Positions 11,232 through 23,330 of a stretch of 60,000 nucleotides of DNA are shown in pieces. The stretch comes from Symbiodinium natans. Lineage: Eukaryota > Sar > Dinophyceae > Suessiales > Symbiodiniaceae. Position 1 is the stretch's first letter. Every line of letters starts with the position of its first letter. The stretch spans positions 64,001 to 124,000 of the forward strand of contig CAJNDS010002328.1 in the NCBI GenBank assembly GCA_905221605.1, given 5' to 3'. The translations under genes were made by a program, and so were the position numbers. The notes below the pieces were generated by a model, which was not told the origin of the DNA, ran no database searches, and saw nothing but the letters and a program-made list of their open reading frames with translations.

Positions 11232-14200
11232 CTGCTTTGGTGTCCTCACCAGAGTGCCCCTTCTCTGACCAAAAGCCGCACCAAGTCCCGAAACTTTCAC
11301 CAGCACTACTCTTCTTCACTTGTGCAGTGAGCATGCCCTGCTAGGAGCCATGTTCTGGCAAATCGGTGGAGGTTCTTGAAGTCATCTGAGGTCTGATGAT
11401 GAACACAATCTGAAAGGGCTGCTGAGTGGTGCTATTAAAACGCCCGCCCGCTTCGCGACGATTGCTGGAGCTGCAAAACCCAAACTGTCCGACCCGCACA
11501 CAACTCCACTGCCGAGCCGAGGAGCGCAACAGCCAGCCCTGATCGTGGAGCAGCTGACCAATATCTATGGCCCTGGCCTGACCTGCAGATTGGATTTCTT
11601 TCGGGAAAGGCACCAAACGTTCTGCAGTCAATTGCCCCAATCATCTACGGGACACTGCCATTGCTGCTGGATCTCATTAATCTGTACATGCTGTGAAAAC
11701 ACGACAAGGGGAAACAGTCTATTCATGCGTGCGCTAAGAATATTATGAATCATGTCTGTTCGCAGCAATTCGTAGCAATGTTAGCTAGTAGCAACGGCAC
11801 TAGCAATAGCAATAGCAAGTAGCAATAGGAATAGCAACAGCACTACTCCTTCTGCTACTACTGCACATGATACTTTTTCGACTTAGTCATGAACACGTGA
11901 AACTTTCACTAAAAACGAAAGATCGCCAGCATCAACGCAAAAAGGGAAAAAAGGTCGCAAACAGGCCTCGGAAACGCAGGCAGCCCTTTAGGAACTCGCC
12001 GATTTCCACCTGAGAGGTTTGGGCTGGCCATGTCATTGTTAATATGCTTTTTCCCATAATAATCAGATAATATGTTCCCATGTGCTTCTCTCTGTGACTT
12101 TAAGGGGGTTCGTAAAGAAAAATACTCACTGTCACTATGTGTCATGACTCTTCTGATTCTTACTCCTTTCGAACTTCTTCTAAAAACACCTCAACGCCCT
12201 TTTAAACCTGGAGGAGTTGGGGGAGGATCAGGTCAGGTCTCGCCAGGGCTCCGATCCGCCACCATCCCGGTCCAGCAGCTTAAAGAAGCTCCATGCATCC
12301 TCGACCTGCAGGGCTCTGTTTGTTGCTTCTTGCTGCTTCCTTGTTGCCGGTTGTTGCCGGTTGTTGCTGCTTTCTATGTCTGCGCAGAAACACCTGGGCC
12401 CTCCAAATGCATTGAAGCCCTGATGCCGAAGCATCTGAGCCACCATTGGTAGCTCGCCCATCAGGCTCCGCGAAGTGCTACTTCAGCCATTGAATGCAGA
12501 TTTCTGAATCTCTGAGCTGCTCCAGATATCACGCCAAGAAGCATCCAACCCCAGGGTCTCGAAGTACTCGCGGACTTCTGGCGAGTGGATTTTGGACTCG
12601 AACCTGTGAGGTTGTGAGGCGAATGGAACTGCGGGCCTGAAACATCGCGTGGATTGAAGCTTCGCAGCGCAGGGTCGAGATGTTCAGGCTCAGGACTGTA
12701 GGGAGTCTGCCCGCATTCTGGGGCAGTGGGCCTTTGGAAAAAAACAGAACCTTTCCACCTGGGCTGCATTAGTTCTGCATCCGCTATCCCAACAGCCGGA
12801 TGGGCGCAGTCAGTGTGAGTGTGGGGAGTCCCGACCGCGACCACGTTTAGCCACCCAGCCTTGCCTTGCCCAGTGAGCCCCCTGTATTCTGTTAGCATCA
12901 TGTTAAAGAGCGATGCTCCCAGAAGCATCCATACAGGACCATGCCCAGCCCCAACACCGAAAAAACCTGACGCAACCGCGCATGTGCTGTCAGAAGCGCT
13001 ACCCTGCTACTTGCCCTCCGCTTTTTTATGGCATGCAAGAAAGACAGTTTTGCCGCGCCACTGCCCGAAAGTAATAGAGCCAGACTCGTCAGTGCCCAGT
13101 TGGTTGAAGAGGGTGCGGATCTTCTTCAAGTGCATCTCCTGAATCGGGGAGCTCGAACTCTAAGAGCCCCATCACATGTGTCAAAAGCATTGAGGGCCAG
13201 CTGTGCGGTCTGAAAAAGGTAGCGCTGGTTGCTGGTGGATTCCAGGCCTGTATGCACAAGACCGGGGTGGGTACTGCCAAGATATCAGGAAGTGGCCCAG
13301 AGATGCCCAAAGCAATTCTTGAGACACCGCACACTGTACTGTAAAGACATCCCCACTGGGAAGGGCGACCCTCTTGACCCGCTCAAAGTTAGACTGCAGG
13401 CACAACCCCGACTGTGCAGGTTGTGATACCTTTCCGCCTCAACTTGAAATGCCTTGATTTAATCTGGCTTGGATCTGCGAACGTTCCAGTGTTCCAGTTG
13501 ATCCAATATTTGTCGACCTGCCTTGTTGGCCATCATGTTCTGCACAGCGGTTGCGTGGTCGTGTTGCGCGCTCTCGATGGCACTCTGACCTTACTACCAA
13601 GCCAACGTTTGGTTTTTTGCCACCATTCGGACACATCCATAGCACAATGACAACTTACTAGGATGTGGCTACGGCGATACGACCAACCTTTGACCACCAA
13701 AGGGCTTGAACTGAGACTTGCATGGATCGAAAGTGAATCTGCATAGCTGGCTGTTCACGTGAGTCTCCGCACATGGCATACGCGAACAAGACCACTATTG
13801 AAACCTTTGCGGGGGAGCGCATGAATATGCAGGCGAAACTTATGATGAAGGCAGAAACCCGAACCTGTGGATTTCTGTGGTGGCGCAATTGAAAGTTCTC
13901 AAGTGGTTCGGCAATCGAAACTACTAGTCCAGGGCTTCTAGAAAGCCATCAGTTTATCCAATGTCCACCTACCTCTCCCTGCCTGCATGTGCTGCGAATC
14001 GTGACAAGGAGCAAAAGACCGCCGTCAGCACGTTCAACACAGCAAAATACCTTGGTAGCCCAGTAGCCATATTACAATGAGGGTACGCTTTTCTGGGTTG
14101 GTTACTTCGTAGGGAACCTTGAACCAAAAAAAGCGAAAAAGAGTACGACTGGGCGACCAAGATACACAAAACATATATAAAACCTTAGCTCGTGGGATGT

Positions 14201-17200
14201 GTTGCGCCCAAGTTCTCACGGTTTTGGTTCATTGAAAGGCTGTGTACCTCAATATCACGACAAGACACATATATCCCATGAGAAAGCATGTTCTCCGGGT
14301 CTTGATGGTAGCTGATACAACTTATACATGGTTCACACACAAGCTAGAAGACCGCAACCTCGAGACTCGAGCCATCACGCTGTTTTCTGCACAAACAAAA
14401 ACTTGCCGAGCATTTCTCGAGTTCTTAGTTGCGAGCCTTTGTGTTTTCAAGTTTCTACCGATGGCATTTTGAACTGTGCTTGTGATCATGTCTGCATCAT
14501 CAAGTTCGCAACGTTTACGCGCTATCTAGTTACTAGTGCACGGGGCGGTTGCGTGCCGAGTCTCAACGTGTGGACGACAAGTTACCCTCTGAAGTCGATG
14601 TTGGACACATGCTCTGCGCACTCTCTTCCGAACGTAGCATCAATATCAAGGCAGTCAGCATTCGCGGCGGCTTCTGTCGTGAAAGCACCCAAATCTACCC
14701 GAGAAGATGGCCAACTCTCCTACTTCGCTTGAGATGTCAACCCTTGAAACATGGCAACGCACTCAGCATCTTGTGGCGCATCAGCTTTTTGTGATTTTGT
14801 CTCGGCGGGTTGAGGCATCTTACTTCCAATGGCACCGCAGTCCAACACGGTCCTTCAAGTGAAATGGCCGCGGCCCTAGCGTGCTCTTTAGCGTCATAAT
14901 CCCAAAGGACAACAGCACAGTCACCACCAGCATCAGGCAGGTTGTGTGCATAAGCTGTACTGTAGTGAACATTTCGGCGACATTCTCTGTCTTAACCAAT
15001 GCCACGCGCACCTTATCAGGGAGATTTTGGAACGTGACATCACCAAGTTTGTTCACTGGGCATTTCCCGCAGTCGAGATGGTTTGGGTTTTGAAGAACAG
15101 GCTTTTCGGCATCCTTCTGCACGACTCGACGTCTGGCGGGCTCATCCCGTGCAGCAACCATAGGATGTGACCAGGACGTATAGTACTAGTTTCTGGTCAC
15201 TAGTCCAAGAACTCTTGCGCCAGGCTGAGGCGATCGAGCGGGCAAGGCTCTGAGAGTCCCACGCTTCTTGGACGGCGCTTGATTTTGCTGCGAGAGTTTT
15301 GCTCTGAACTTTGGAATGCCTGTCGCACCAGGGAAAGACCTCTCCAAGAAGGGGGATGTCGTTCTCTCTTTCCGATTTTCTCACTGCTGGCGACTACAAC
15401 GAGTTCCAGCAGTTCAGCAACACACATAATATATATATATATATATAATATGTATACACACACATACTATATCTCTCCATTGTGGGTCTAGTAGCTTGTT
15501 GGGGGTGCTATGCGCACAAACGACCGTAGTCGATAAGGCTACGGCCACTCTTCCTAACTTGACGCCAAATAGGAAGGCAGGAACATCGCGTGGCAAAGCT
15601 TACGGGCTGTGCGGAGCATAACGTGCCACCTGCGAGGCATTTGAAACTGCTAAGTCTGCTATGACAAAGTTTTGTCTGACACCTCGTGTCCAGCTGGAGA
15701 TGACGCAACGCACATGTGTTCCATGTTTTCGCGCAGCTTCTTGCGAACAAATTGGTGTAAGCGTTCCTATCGTACTTCTTGCGGCGTCTTCGTAGTGGAA
15801 ATGGCCGTGTAGAAATTTCGAAGCCGAGTCTTGGCGGTTTCAACCTGCACCGGCACCTTCGCTCCCGCTCTGAGCGCGTATAGTTACGACGACAGGATCA
15901 GAGCTTGCTGGCGCAGCCTCTGAACAGGAATGAGACTGACAACCACCAACGCACATGGGCTCAAGCCGCTGCGTAAAACTCCTGATCGGACAACTTTGTG
16001 CGACTGTCCATCATGCCTGAAGAATTCGCATAAATCATGACATGCGTGGCATTCGCCGGGCGTTTGCCACTCAAAACGCTTTTGAAGAGACCACAAGCCG
16101 CTGCTGCTGCCGCTGCTGCTGCCGCTGCTGCTGCCGCTGCTGCTGCCGCTGCTGCTGCCGCTGCTGCTGCCGCTGCTGCTGCCGCTGCTGCTGCCGCTGC
16201 TGCTGCCGCTGCTGCTGCCGCTGCTGCTGCCGCTGCTGCTGCCGCTGCTGCTGCCGCTGCCGCTGCTGCTGCCGCTGCTGCTGCCGCTGCTGCCTCGGCT
16301 GCTGCCTCGGCTGCTGCCTCGGCTGCTGCCTCGGCTGCTGCCTCGGCTGCTGCCGCTGCTGCCTCGGCTGCTGCCTCGGCTGCTGCCGCTGCTGGCACTG
16401 CCGTTAGTTGTGCTGCAGCTCCCTTGTTTAGGCGAGAGCCAGACGTCAAGTCGAGCCGAGCATCGCGTGCATCACCCCTGCCACGCGAACAAGCTTCCAG
16501 CCTCTTTTCGTGGAAGCCCCATGCAGCCTACGCCTACGGATCCACACGGCAAACGTGCTTGCATTTACGTCGCCCCATTGGCCCATTGCTAAATCCTTTC
16601 GCTCCAGTCAGTTGAAATCGACTTGCATCTCATGGGCAAGGTGCAGCGGGGCTCTGAAGTTAAAGGTGTCGAATTTCGGGGGCAAAACGTACAGTAGACT
16701 CTACAGATTTTTGTACATTTGTCAGACACGGCCGGGCCGAACTGTAGCATGGGAAGGGGGGAGGGGCCCAGGTGTTACTCTAATGACACATGTGTCACAT
16801 GTGTCCAAATGAGCATTTCAGGAGCTCACTGCCGGAGTTCCTTAGCCAACAAACGCGCGCCTGAAACCCCCTGGCTCGGTCTTGGCCAGCTGCGGCACCA
16901 CAGTAGTTTCGCCCCGCTGCTTTCGGTTCCGTGGCAAACGGCGTAAGAGTGTCAAGACATGCCGGGCAAAATGAAAGCACGTGACAAATACGTAAACGCC
17001 CCGCGGCGGGAGCCACATCAAGAGTCAACTAGTGCCCCTCAATTCTATCTTTGAACGAACCAAATATGACAGAACCAGGCTTGCGCATGTTGCCACTATG
17101 GTGGCCACACAGTCCTTCAACACCCTAGTATAGTGCTTAAACGCCACCTTCCAGATGTTACCTGCTGCCGCGCAACAGAAAGAAGAAGCTCCAGATTGGT

Positions 17201-20200
17201 GAGATCAGCCCCAGTGGCCGGTAGATTTTCCTCTTCTCAGGTATCAGCAAAAGCCTCTGCAATGCCTTTTAATCATACACAGCAGGAATGCCCTGACATT
17301 GCAGAGCTGCACAACTTGCTACTAACGAAGCCACGTAATTACACCCCAGACCAGATCTAGCTACCATGTCACCATCATTTTTCTCAACAGATCTTCTTGG
17401 TGAATGGAGGATGCCATGCGACTGTTGGTTTTCTGCGCCTCCGATCAGCCCATTACTTTCTGATTGCCGCTGTCAAAATCATTCCAATACCATCTCCCGA
17501 CCAGACATCAAAGCAGTCGAGTTCGCGGCAACTTTGGACTGAGGCCTCGCCCCATTGGTGCATTTTTGACATTCGGATATATGACACAGGTGCAGTGACA
17601 CAGCCAAGTATCTCCCAGCTCAGCCCGTCAGCCACACTCATGAAAAGGCTGATCATCGTGTCGGTCAAGGATCCGTAGAAGGACCTCATTGAAGTTTGCA
17701 GGCAACAGTGCATGGGGAAAGCGCCTTGACAAAAAGTGTCGGCAAGTCATGCAGTCCGTTTGAAGACTCTGTCACCTCAACAGTCAGAGAAAGAAATATG
17801 GTGGTTTCCGAATGAGGCGTACCTTACTGGGGCCTTCATTATCAGGGAATCCTGCTATTTAGGTTCTATTCTAAGGGTCCCCATTTTCGCAAACCCCATT
17901 TGCCAAGTATGCCTACTGTAATAGCTGCGGAATGGAAGCCGGGGGCATTTTCTGCTGACTCTCGCAGCTCTCACATTGGCTCTCCCATGCTTTCGAGTCA
18001 CGCGCTGACTTCGAGCTCTTCTGGGGGCAACTGCGGAGCTGCAGGATCAAAGATGTAACCTTGCACAGGAAGGTTTAGTGTTTAGGGTTTAGGGGTTTAG
18101 GGTTTGGGGGCAAGCAGAGGCACAGGGGCACCACTTTAGTTGGCTCTCAGAAAGTGTGTTGCTCCCACTGCATCATCCGCCCCAGCACAGGAATCTACCG
18201 GAGCTTGACACCAGTTTCTTTACAGCCAAGTTGCCATTCACTGCCTGCGTAAAGATCAAGGCGAACACGTAGACTATCAAGAACAGCAGCACCAGTGCCC
18301 AGAACCTGCCAATCACGGCTTTCGTCAGCCCGAATCGGAACAGCAGGTGCTGATCAGAAGCGGAATGTTTGAGTTCAGAGATGGCCGGGTGCTACATCAA
18401 AAACAGATGGGACAGACAACGCCTGATCTTTGCCCCAGCCCACACAAAATTGAAAGACATCAAGAGCAACTTGTGTGTGCAAACAAATGCTATGAAATGC
18501 AGCATGTCTGGCTGTTCCAGGGCTCTAAATGCTGAGAAATGCAGGGCGACAAATGCTGCGAAGTACAGCGTTTTAAACTGCTCCACGGCTCAATAATGGC
18601 TGCAAATTTCAGCCTTTCTTAACCAGGGGGTCGAAAGAACCCAGACTACCAGAAGACCAGGGACCCCCGGAACAACCCGGCTCATCCTAGCAAATTCATC
18701 TATCATGCGTATCAATTGTTCCCTGACGTTCTCAAACTTCTGTTATTGCTTTTCAATGTTTGTCGATACCTGTGCCGGCCCATCTGCTACCGCAACCTGT
18801 GGAATGGTTATCCCTTTGTCCCAATCAACTCCGAAGCACTAAAAGTGTCCTGAACCCATTTCATAATCCAAGGGCTAAGTTGCGAAAATAGTTTGACCCC
18901 TGTTTCGATACTGGGGTCTAGTCTTCGGAGAAGTTGGCCACATGCCGCAGAGGAGCAAAGCCTTGAGCGTATGAAGGATGGAGTGGACGAGCGTCCTCAA
19001 CGCTAAAACGAAGCGGAAGATGCGCATCAGGCGCACCGTCTTCACGATGCGCGTGATTCGAATAATCCTCCAGGGAGGTTTGCGGGGCTTAGCCGCTTTG
19101 CGACCCCTCTGCTTGGGCCTCGAGAGCATGTTCACGACCACGTCTGAGTAGAGGCAATGAAGCAGGACGAGGGCTTATTGAGACTATCAGCCCTCCTGTG
19201 TGGTGAGGTTTGCATGCCATCCTGTTTACTCATGAAGGCACAGCATCGGTGTTAGCTGTTTTCTAGTCGAAAGCAAGCATCTTGCGTCCTGAAGGCTTTG
19301 AGTCCCCCGAGGCCGCCAACACTTTCGAGGTTGGTTGAGCCGTCTTCCTTGCAAAGTCAATGCAAAAAGACATGCCAAGTGTTGGGGACTGCACCTGGAG
19401 AAGTCCATTGCTTTGCGACGCTGCAGTTCTGGTGCGCCCCTCCCCTCCCCCCCACCAACATGGCCCCCTACTGGGATGCAATTGGCTTTAGTCTTGTGAA
19501 AACTGCGGCCAGCTAACTTGGCCGGGGGAAGTAAAGAGAGGGGATTTCAACTTCAACCTGGCAGGTTCTTGGACGCTGATGCGAGCAAAGGCTGGAATAC
19601 AGGAAAGTGCGACACGAAAAGCTGAAGAAGCTGCTGGTATCAGGCACTGAGTGGCTACGAGGGCATACCAGGTGTCCACCAAAACTTCCCAGATGGAAGT
19701 AGCCACGATGAAAATATCGAGCACTGCCCACACCCACTCCTGCCCGATGTTTAGGGTTTAGGGTTGTCGCATGCTTTTGGAATGGCTACGAGGCTGAGGA
19801 ACTCTCCCGGTTCTGATGCTGCTGGGCACACCCTCCAAAACTGCGGGGCCAATTGTCCGACTTTCACAATCTTCAACAACCCCGTAGGCGCCTTGGAGCA
19901 GAAGTACTCCTTGCCCAAGCCAATGGCGCGGATGGCTAGCTCTATGCAAAAGAGAAGCGTGTAGAAGTACTGTATTGAGACCTCAGTGGCTTTCTACACA
20001 TTCCTTACGACTGCGCGATGTCACAAGAGAAGCTGAGCCAGAAAGGTGATGCCGTGCAGCCATGAACGCCGAGCGTGGACCCATAGCTGTCGGATTCATC
20101 TGCACGTCGATGCCAATGAAGATGGCGTTGGTGATTCTGGGCCCCAGGAGATGCACAAGATAGCTTGGGAGGACATGGGTCTGAGGATGGTGGAGGCACA

Positions 20201-20514
20201 GGAGGTCAAATTTCAAATCTAAACATTCGGCGAGGGCATTTCCTCCATTTTCACATGCCGGGCCCATGTACTTTGATGTCTATGCAGTTCGGCTGCATTC
20301 AACTCCACGCACAACTCAAAAGCAAAAGGGCTCTGCTGAGCACAATGAACAACCAGCTATGCTGAGAAGGCAAGGCAAGGCGTGACCGTGAGCATGCGTG
20401 AACTATGCCGCCGAGAAGCACCACCAAGGAGAAGAAGACGTCAAACCAGGCATGCGTCGCGACGCGTCTCAACCATTTCTCACTGCGATCATGCGGCAGA
20501 TCTGCTTCACTGAC
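11189..20514 (-). CDS. Voltage-gated cation channel with EF-hand tail, copy A
   Basis: Fourteen short exons on the minus strand read, in order, as one six-transmembrane channel domain plus a cytosolic EF-hand tail: S1, S1-S2 link, S2, S3, S4, S5, pore loop, S6, weak EF-hand, REYFETLGLD linker, an EF-hand split by an intron, a GQARAIDIGQ segment and an RFHTYME segment. S4 has seven basic residues at every third position, the voltage-sensor signature of Nav/Cav/K channel domains. Such channels open on depolarisation in a membrane; the ion here is not certain. Introns hold a TGC/GCC repeat (16.1-16.4 kb), a hairpin element (17.8 kb) and TTTAGGG runs. Exons upstream of S1 were not found. At least one exon between S3 and S4 must be missing, because the phases do not join. 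The S6 exon has lost the acceptor used in copy B, so this copy could be decaying. The span is a set of joined exons, not one frame. Confidence 0.8.
11526..11582 (-). CDS. Channel A exon: GQARAIDIGQ segment
   Basis: 57 bp. Acceptor TCTGCAG; together with the last base of the previous exon it reads GQARAIDIGQLLHDQGWLL. Donor TTGC|GCTC (GC); copy B has ATTC|GTGG (GT). Confidence 0.75.
11967..12009 (-). CDS. Channel A exon: second EF-hand, part 2
   Basis: 43 bp. Acceptor CTCTCAG; reads VEIGEFLKGCLRFR, completing the EF-hand loop with Val at position 8 and Glu at 12. Donor CGAG|GCCT (GC). Confidence 0.8.
12252..12305 (-). CDS. Channel A exon: second EF-hand, part 1
   Basis: 54 bp, phase 0. Acceptor CCTGCAG; reads VEDAWSFFKLLDRDGGGS. 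Donor GGATCG|GA; copy B has GGATCT|GC. It supplies the Asp-x-Asp start of a good EF-hand loop. Confidence 0.8.
12543..12603 (-). CDS. Channel A exon: EF-hand linker (REYFETLGLD)
   Basis: 61 bp. Acceptor CTCACAG|GTTCGAG; reads FESKIHSPEVREYFETLGLD and stops at GAT|GC. Same length, acceptor and GC donor in copy B. Confidence 0.8.
13060..13138 (-). CDS. Channel A exon: first, weak EF-hand
   Basis: Acceptor GATTCAG. Reads EMHLKKIRTLFNQL and then GTDESGSITF. The loop keeps Asp-Glu-Ser-Gly and the central Ile, but the first position is Gly instead of Asp and the last is not Glu, so Ca2+ binding is doubtful. The 3' end is approximate. Confidence 0.65.
14013..14050 (-). CDS. Channel A exon: S6 C-terminal half
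   Basis: 38 bp if it starts at CTACCAAG|GTAT. Reads YFAVLNVLTAVF. The donor is TTTT|GCTC where copy B has TTTT|GTGC. Copy B's exon begins 18 bp further upstream; at that place copy A has AT instead of AG, so the first half of the helix is not encoded in recognisable form. Confidence 0.65.
14052..17600. other. Channel A long intron (pore to S6)
   Basis: About 3.5 kb between the pore and S6 exons. It holds an AT run (15427-15448) and the GCTGCTGCC repeat. An open minus frame over 14820-15161 has one hydrophobic stretch (LMLVVTVLLSFGIM) and no known match. The exon for the first half of S6 is expected here but I could not identify it. Confidence 0.5.
16097..16396. repeat. GCTGCTGCC 9-bp tandem repeat
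   Basis: About 300 bp of GCTGCTGCC, changing to GCTGCTGCCTCG near the right end. It gives long poly-Ala frames on both strands and Cys/Arg-rich frames elsewhere. It lies inside the copy A pore-S6 intron, so I treat the frames as artefacts. Confidence 0.9.
17605..17684 (-). CDS. Channel A exon: pore loop
   Basis: 80 bp. Reads FYGSLTDTMISLFMSVAD then GLSWEIL, the pore helix and filter turn. Donor CTTG|GCTG (GC), same in copy B. The filter has Ser-Trp-Glu after Asp-Gly rather than the TxExW of classic Nav/Cav domains. Confidence 0.75.
17800..17898 (+). repeat. Hairpin element family 2, copy a
   Basis: Left end GGTGGTTTCCGAATGAGG, middle CCTTCATTATCAGGGAATCC, right end TTTTCGCAAACCCC. Terminal inverted repeats of a family also seen at 22.9, 23.3, 23.6, 25.4, 30.5 and 58.1 kb. 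Lies in the S5-pore intron of copy A. Confidence 0.75.
18072..18110 (+). repeat. Interstitial TTTAGGG run
   Basis: About five imperfect TTTAGGG units, inside the S5-pore intron of channel copy A. Confidence 0.85.
18242..18305 (-). CDS. Channel A exon: S5 helix
   Basis: 64 bp. Acceptor TTGGCAG; reads FWALVLLFLIVYVFALIF and ends TQA. Donor GCA|GTGAAT, equivalent to GCC|GTTAAT in copy B (a GC donor three bases earlier is also possible). Exon length equals copy B. Confidence 0.8.
18945..19067 (-). CDS. Channel A exon: S4 voltage sensor
   Basis: Acceptor CTGGAG|GATT. RIIRITRIVKTVRLMRIF carries a basic residue every third position, followed by RFVLALRTLVHSILHTLK. Copy B differs at three of these 36 positions. 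The 3' end is approximate. Confidence 0.85.
19659..19739 (-). CDS. Channel A exon: S3 helix
   Basis: 81 bp, phase 0, acceptor CGGGCAG, donor CCCTC|GTAGCC. Reads EWVWAVLDIFIVATS and ends VDTWYAL. Conserved Asp in S3. A CCCTAAA run lies 11-27 bases upstream of the acceptor on the coding strand. Confidence 0.8.
19750..19766 (+). repeat. Short TTTAGGG run next to the S3 acceptor
   Basis: Two units. On the coding (minus) strand they read CCCTAAACCCTAAA just before the CGGGCAG acceptor of the S3 exon. Confidence 0.8.
19892..19981 (-). CDS. Channel A exon: S2 helix
   Basis: 90 bp, phase 0, acceptor CACTGAG. Reads VSIQYFYTLLFCIELAIR and ends YFCSK. The donor is TCCAAG|GC; copy B has TCCAAG|GA at the identical position and the same exon length. 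Confidence 0.75.
20070..20136 (-). CDS. Channel A exon: S1-S2 link
   Basis: Acceptor CCCAG. Reads ITNAIFIGIDVQMNPTAMGP, close to copy B (ITNSVFIGIDVELNPSAMGP). The 3' end is uncertain by a few bases. Confidence 0.65.
20409..20514 (-). CDS. Channel A exon: S1 helix
   Basis: Starts after TTTCGCAG and reads VSEADLPHDRSEKW, then HAWFDVFFSLVVLLGG, the S1 helix. The same place in copy B reads HAWFDPFFSVVVLPGG. The end is placed at GGCG|GCATAG (GC donor), matched by GGTG|GCATTC in copy B. Confidence 0.65.
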
Positions 20515-22890
20515 CTGCGAAAGCTCAAAGTCCATTGACCACAGGCGATTATGGATGCCATGTGCTGCTTGGGATGTCAGTAGTTCAGTAGCTGATGTTG
20601 CGTGTACATGCGTGTACGACCCTCTTGAAGCTGTAAGGATCCTTCAACATCCTTCACCAGCCCGAAGGATTGAAGGATTGAACAAAAAACCAGAAGAAAC
20701 GGGAAGCCAGCTGTGGAGCCATGTGGAGCCTGCATGGACTGTGTGGCTGACACGCCAGCGGCCTCCATCCTTGGAGGTTTCCAGTTTCCAGTAAAACACA
20801 GCGGATGGGTGACTCTGCGACGTTCGACGTCATTCGAACCGTCTGCCGCAACTGTGAAGATTCAGAAAAAAAGCGTCTAATGATGCAGAAGGACAAGAGC
20901 GCCATTTCCAAGCAGTTGGGGGGACTGGATGCTGCAGCTCTAGCCCTTGGAACCCTTCAAGTTGCCCCTGCAACCATGATAAAAGCCTTCTGCCCGTATT
21001 TACACGAATTTTCCAAGTGTCGACCAGCTCACAAAATTAAACTGGCAAATTCAAAGCGTTGGCAACTGACAAGGCCGAAGTGCTTCAGTTGAAAGTCGTG
21101 CGCCGTGAAGGTACTAAATAGCGTAGGCTTCTTGACCTCGGTGCATGCGACTGAGGCTGAGGTTGTTGCTGATGAACCTGTCGACCCTCACTTCTCAACC
21201 TACCTGATGACTGCTCTTTACTGATGGCTACTGCAGGGTGGTACCTCGACATGACAGGACAGTTCCTTGAAGGCCGACAGCGTATGTAATGCGACGCTGG
21301 TGCCTCTGCTGCTGAATTTGACGAAGGTAGGGCTTTGTTGTTCAGCAAAAGAAGATGGTGACTTCGTGTCACTCTGGTGTAAGTTGCTGCTCTGCGATTC
21401 TCTCTCTACTTTGAAGTCTGAGCAGATTGGCGAACTAGGCAAAGGTGCAGGAAGGGCAGCTTACATGCTGCTGCTAGTGTTTATTACGTGCAATGCTGCA
21501 CAGGAACTTCCGTTCTTCTCCTTCCCGACTGATCCTGGAAAAGGCCGGAAAAGGAATCCCCCCGCCAGAATGTGTGGCTTCTGCTGGCTGCCTATGCTGC
21601 TTCAGTGCTTTGATGCTGTCTGCATCTCTCTACCATTGCTGCAGGCTGCGTGCAGTGAGTTTGATCCACGCCCCCATCCCAAGCCCAAACCTCTCAAGCA
21701 AACCAGCGAAACCTGCAGCCTAATGCCCAAACCTCCTTCTTGGCGTCCGAAGCGGAAGAGCCCTCACTGCGCCCTGGGACATGCTAGCACAGAGAATGCT
21801 GGCAATCTCGGCACTGCCTCTTTTTTTCAGAGAGCAGTATTGTTCAGAACTACAGTGGCGCCGGCAGTCTTGTTTCCTAGAACTGACCACACTGATGCAA
21901 CCTACCCCTCACCTTCTACACTCCATATCTCTTTTCTTCAAATCAGAATCAGAAGGTGTTTATAGTTCATATATATATATATATATTATATATGTATATG
22001 TATATCCTTCGCTGTGCTGTGTTCTATCTTTTGCTTCTTGGGAGGAGGGGGGGGGTTGGTGGCTGCGCGCGCAAGAACCTCGAGGCTGGACACTTTGAGT
22101 CATCTGGCCTACAGTCTGTGACACACCAGCGACAGACAGAGAAATAGTCGAGATGATGGATAAATATGTATATCCAATTGCCATTGCAAAGGGGTGTCGG
22201 TTGTTGAGTTGAGGTCCGCTCAGATTGAGATCACAGCGTCCGTGGGGACATCCCACCCACTTAAGTGCATGCAGAGCAGCGATCATCGTAATGCAAGGGC
22301 CGTTTCAGCAAGAGTTCAATCAAATCCTGCCAGCACACGCGGAAACTCTGCAGGTGTTCTGTGGGGGCGTGTTTTTCCTGACGTTGGTTAAACAAGCAAC
22401 ACACGAGGAACTTGAGGAGGCGAGCCACGGTCAGTTAAAAGTCGCAGGAGGGCATAGACTGCAGGAGAGCATGCACTTCGTTTCACCTCGCACGCCTACG
22501 CGCGATTTGCCACGCTTTCGTCTGACATGTGAGCATGCATACTGTGGCAACACTATGCCATCACCTACCGTCACCTACTACTTTCATTCCGGATCCCACA
22601 TGTCCCATCCCTCCCATCCCTTCCTTCTGCTCATCCAACTTTGAACTGACCTGGTGATGGTGCGACCTGCGGAAGAATGCAGAGCCCCTGGACAAGCCTT
22701 TCCACAGTCCGGACCCCACCGACTTCAACATACTTCAACATAGTTGAAGTTCGGTCCCCGTAAAAGGGGCTGAGGCCACTATGTCAAACCGGCCCTTTTT
22801 GAACCAAAGGCCGCCTAGCAAACCCAGTCAAAGACCAAGAAGCCCCAAGGAGGCGCTGTGTTCATAATGGCACATGCGCGTTTACAATAT

Positions 22891-22943
22891 GAGGGGTGCC
22901 ATATTGGGTCCTTATTATGAGGAATTCCTACTACTTGGGGGCC
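22891..22943 (+). repeat. Hairpin element family 2, partial copy b
   Basis: GGGGTGCCATATTGGGTCC, then TTATTATGAGGAATTCCTAC, then TACTTGGGGG, matching the left and middle parts of the family. Confidence 0.55.
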
Positions 22944-23330
22944 ATCTATACTTCGTTCAGCAGGTGCAGCATAACCTCGGCAACTTTACTCCGATCAAAC
23001 CGAGCAGCTCCAGACAAGCCATGATCCAACGCCTCAGCCGAGCGGGACGATCGTCTTTCCACGACGCTCCAGTTTTTCAGTCTCTTCATGTTCGCAAGAA
23101 TTGTCATGTTCGCAACAAGTTAACCAGACTCCCCCAGGACTCCACGACCTCAACCTGCGAGGCTGTACTTTGCAGAACAGCAAGTCCAAGCCACTCGGTG
23201 CTGCTCAAGGCTTCCATATCTGGTCGCCACATTTGGCCTTGCTTGCCAGATGGACAATGCGGAGTAACACTGACGCCGCCTTACCCGGGCAGCTCTGTGC
23301 AGACTAGGTTTCAAGATTTGAAACTACAAA

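Noticed and set aside
12585-12610. GGTTCGAGTCC on the minus strand, like a tRNA T-arm
   Set aside because: It is the acceptor and start of the channel A linker exon; no acceptor stem, D-arm or anticodon arm can be drawn around it.
15961-16615. Poly-Ala protein frames on both strands
   Set aside because: Generated by the GCTGCTGCC repeat; the region is inside an intron of channel copy A.
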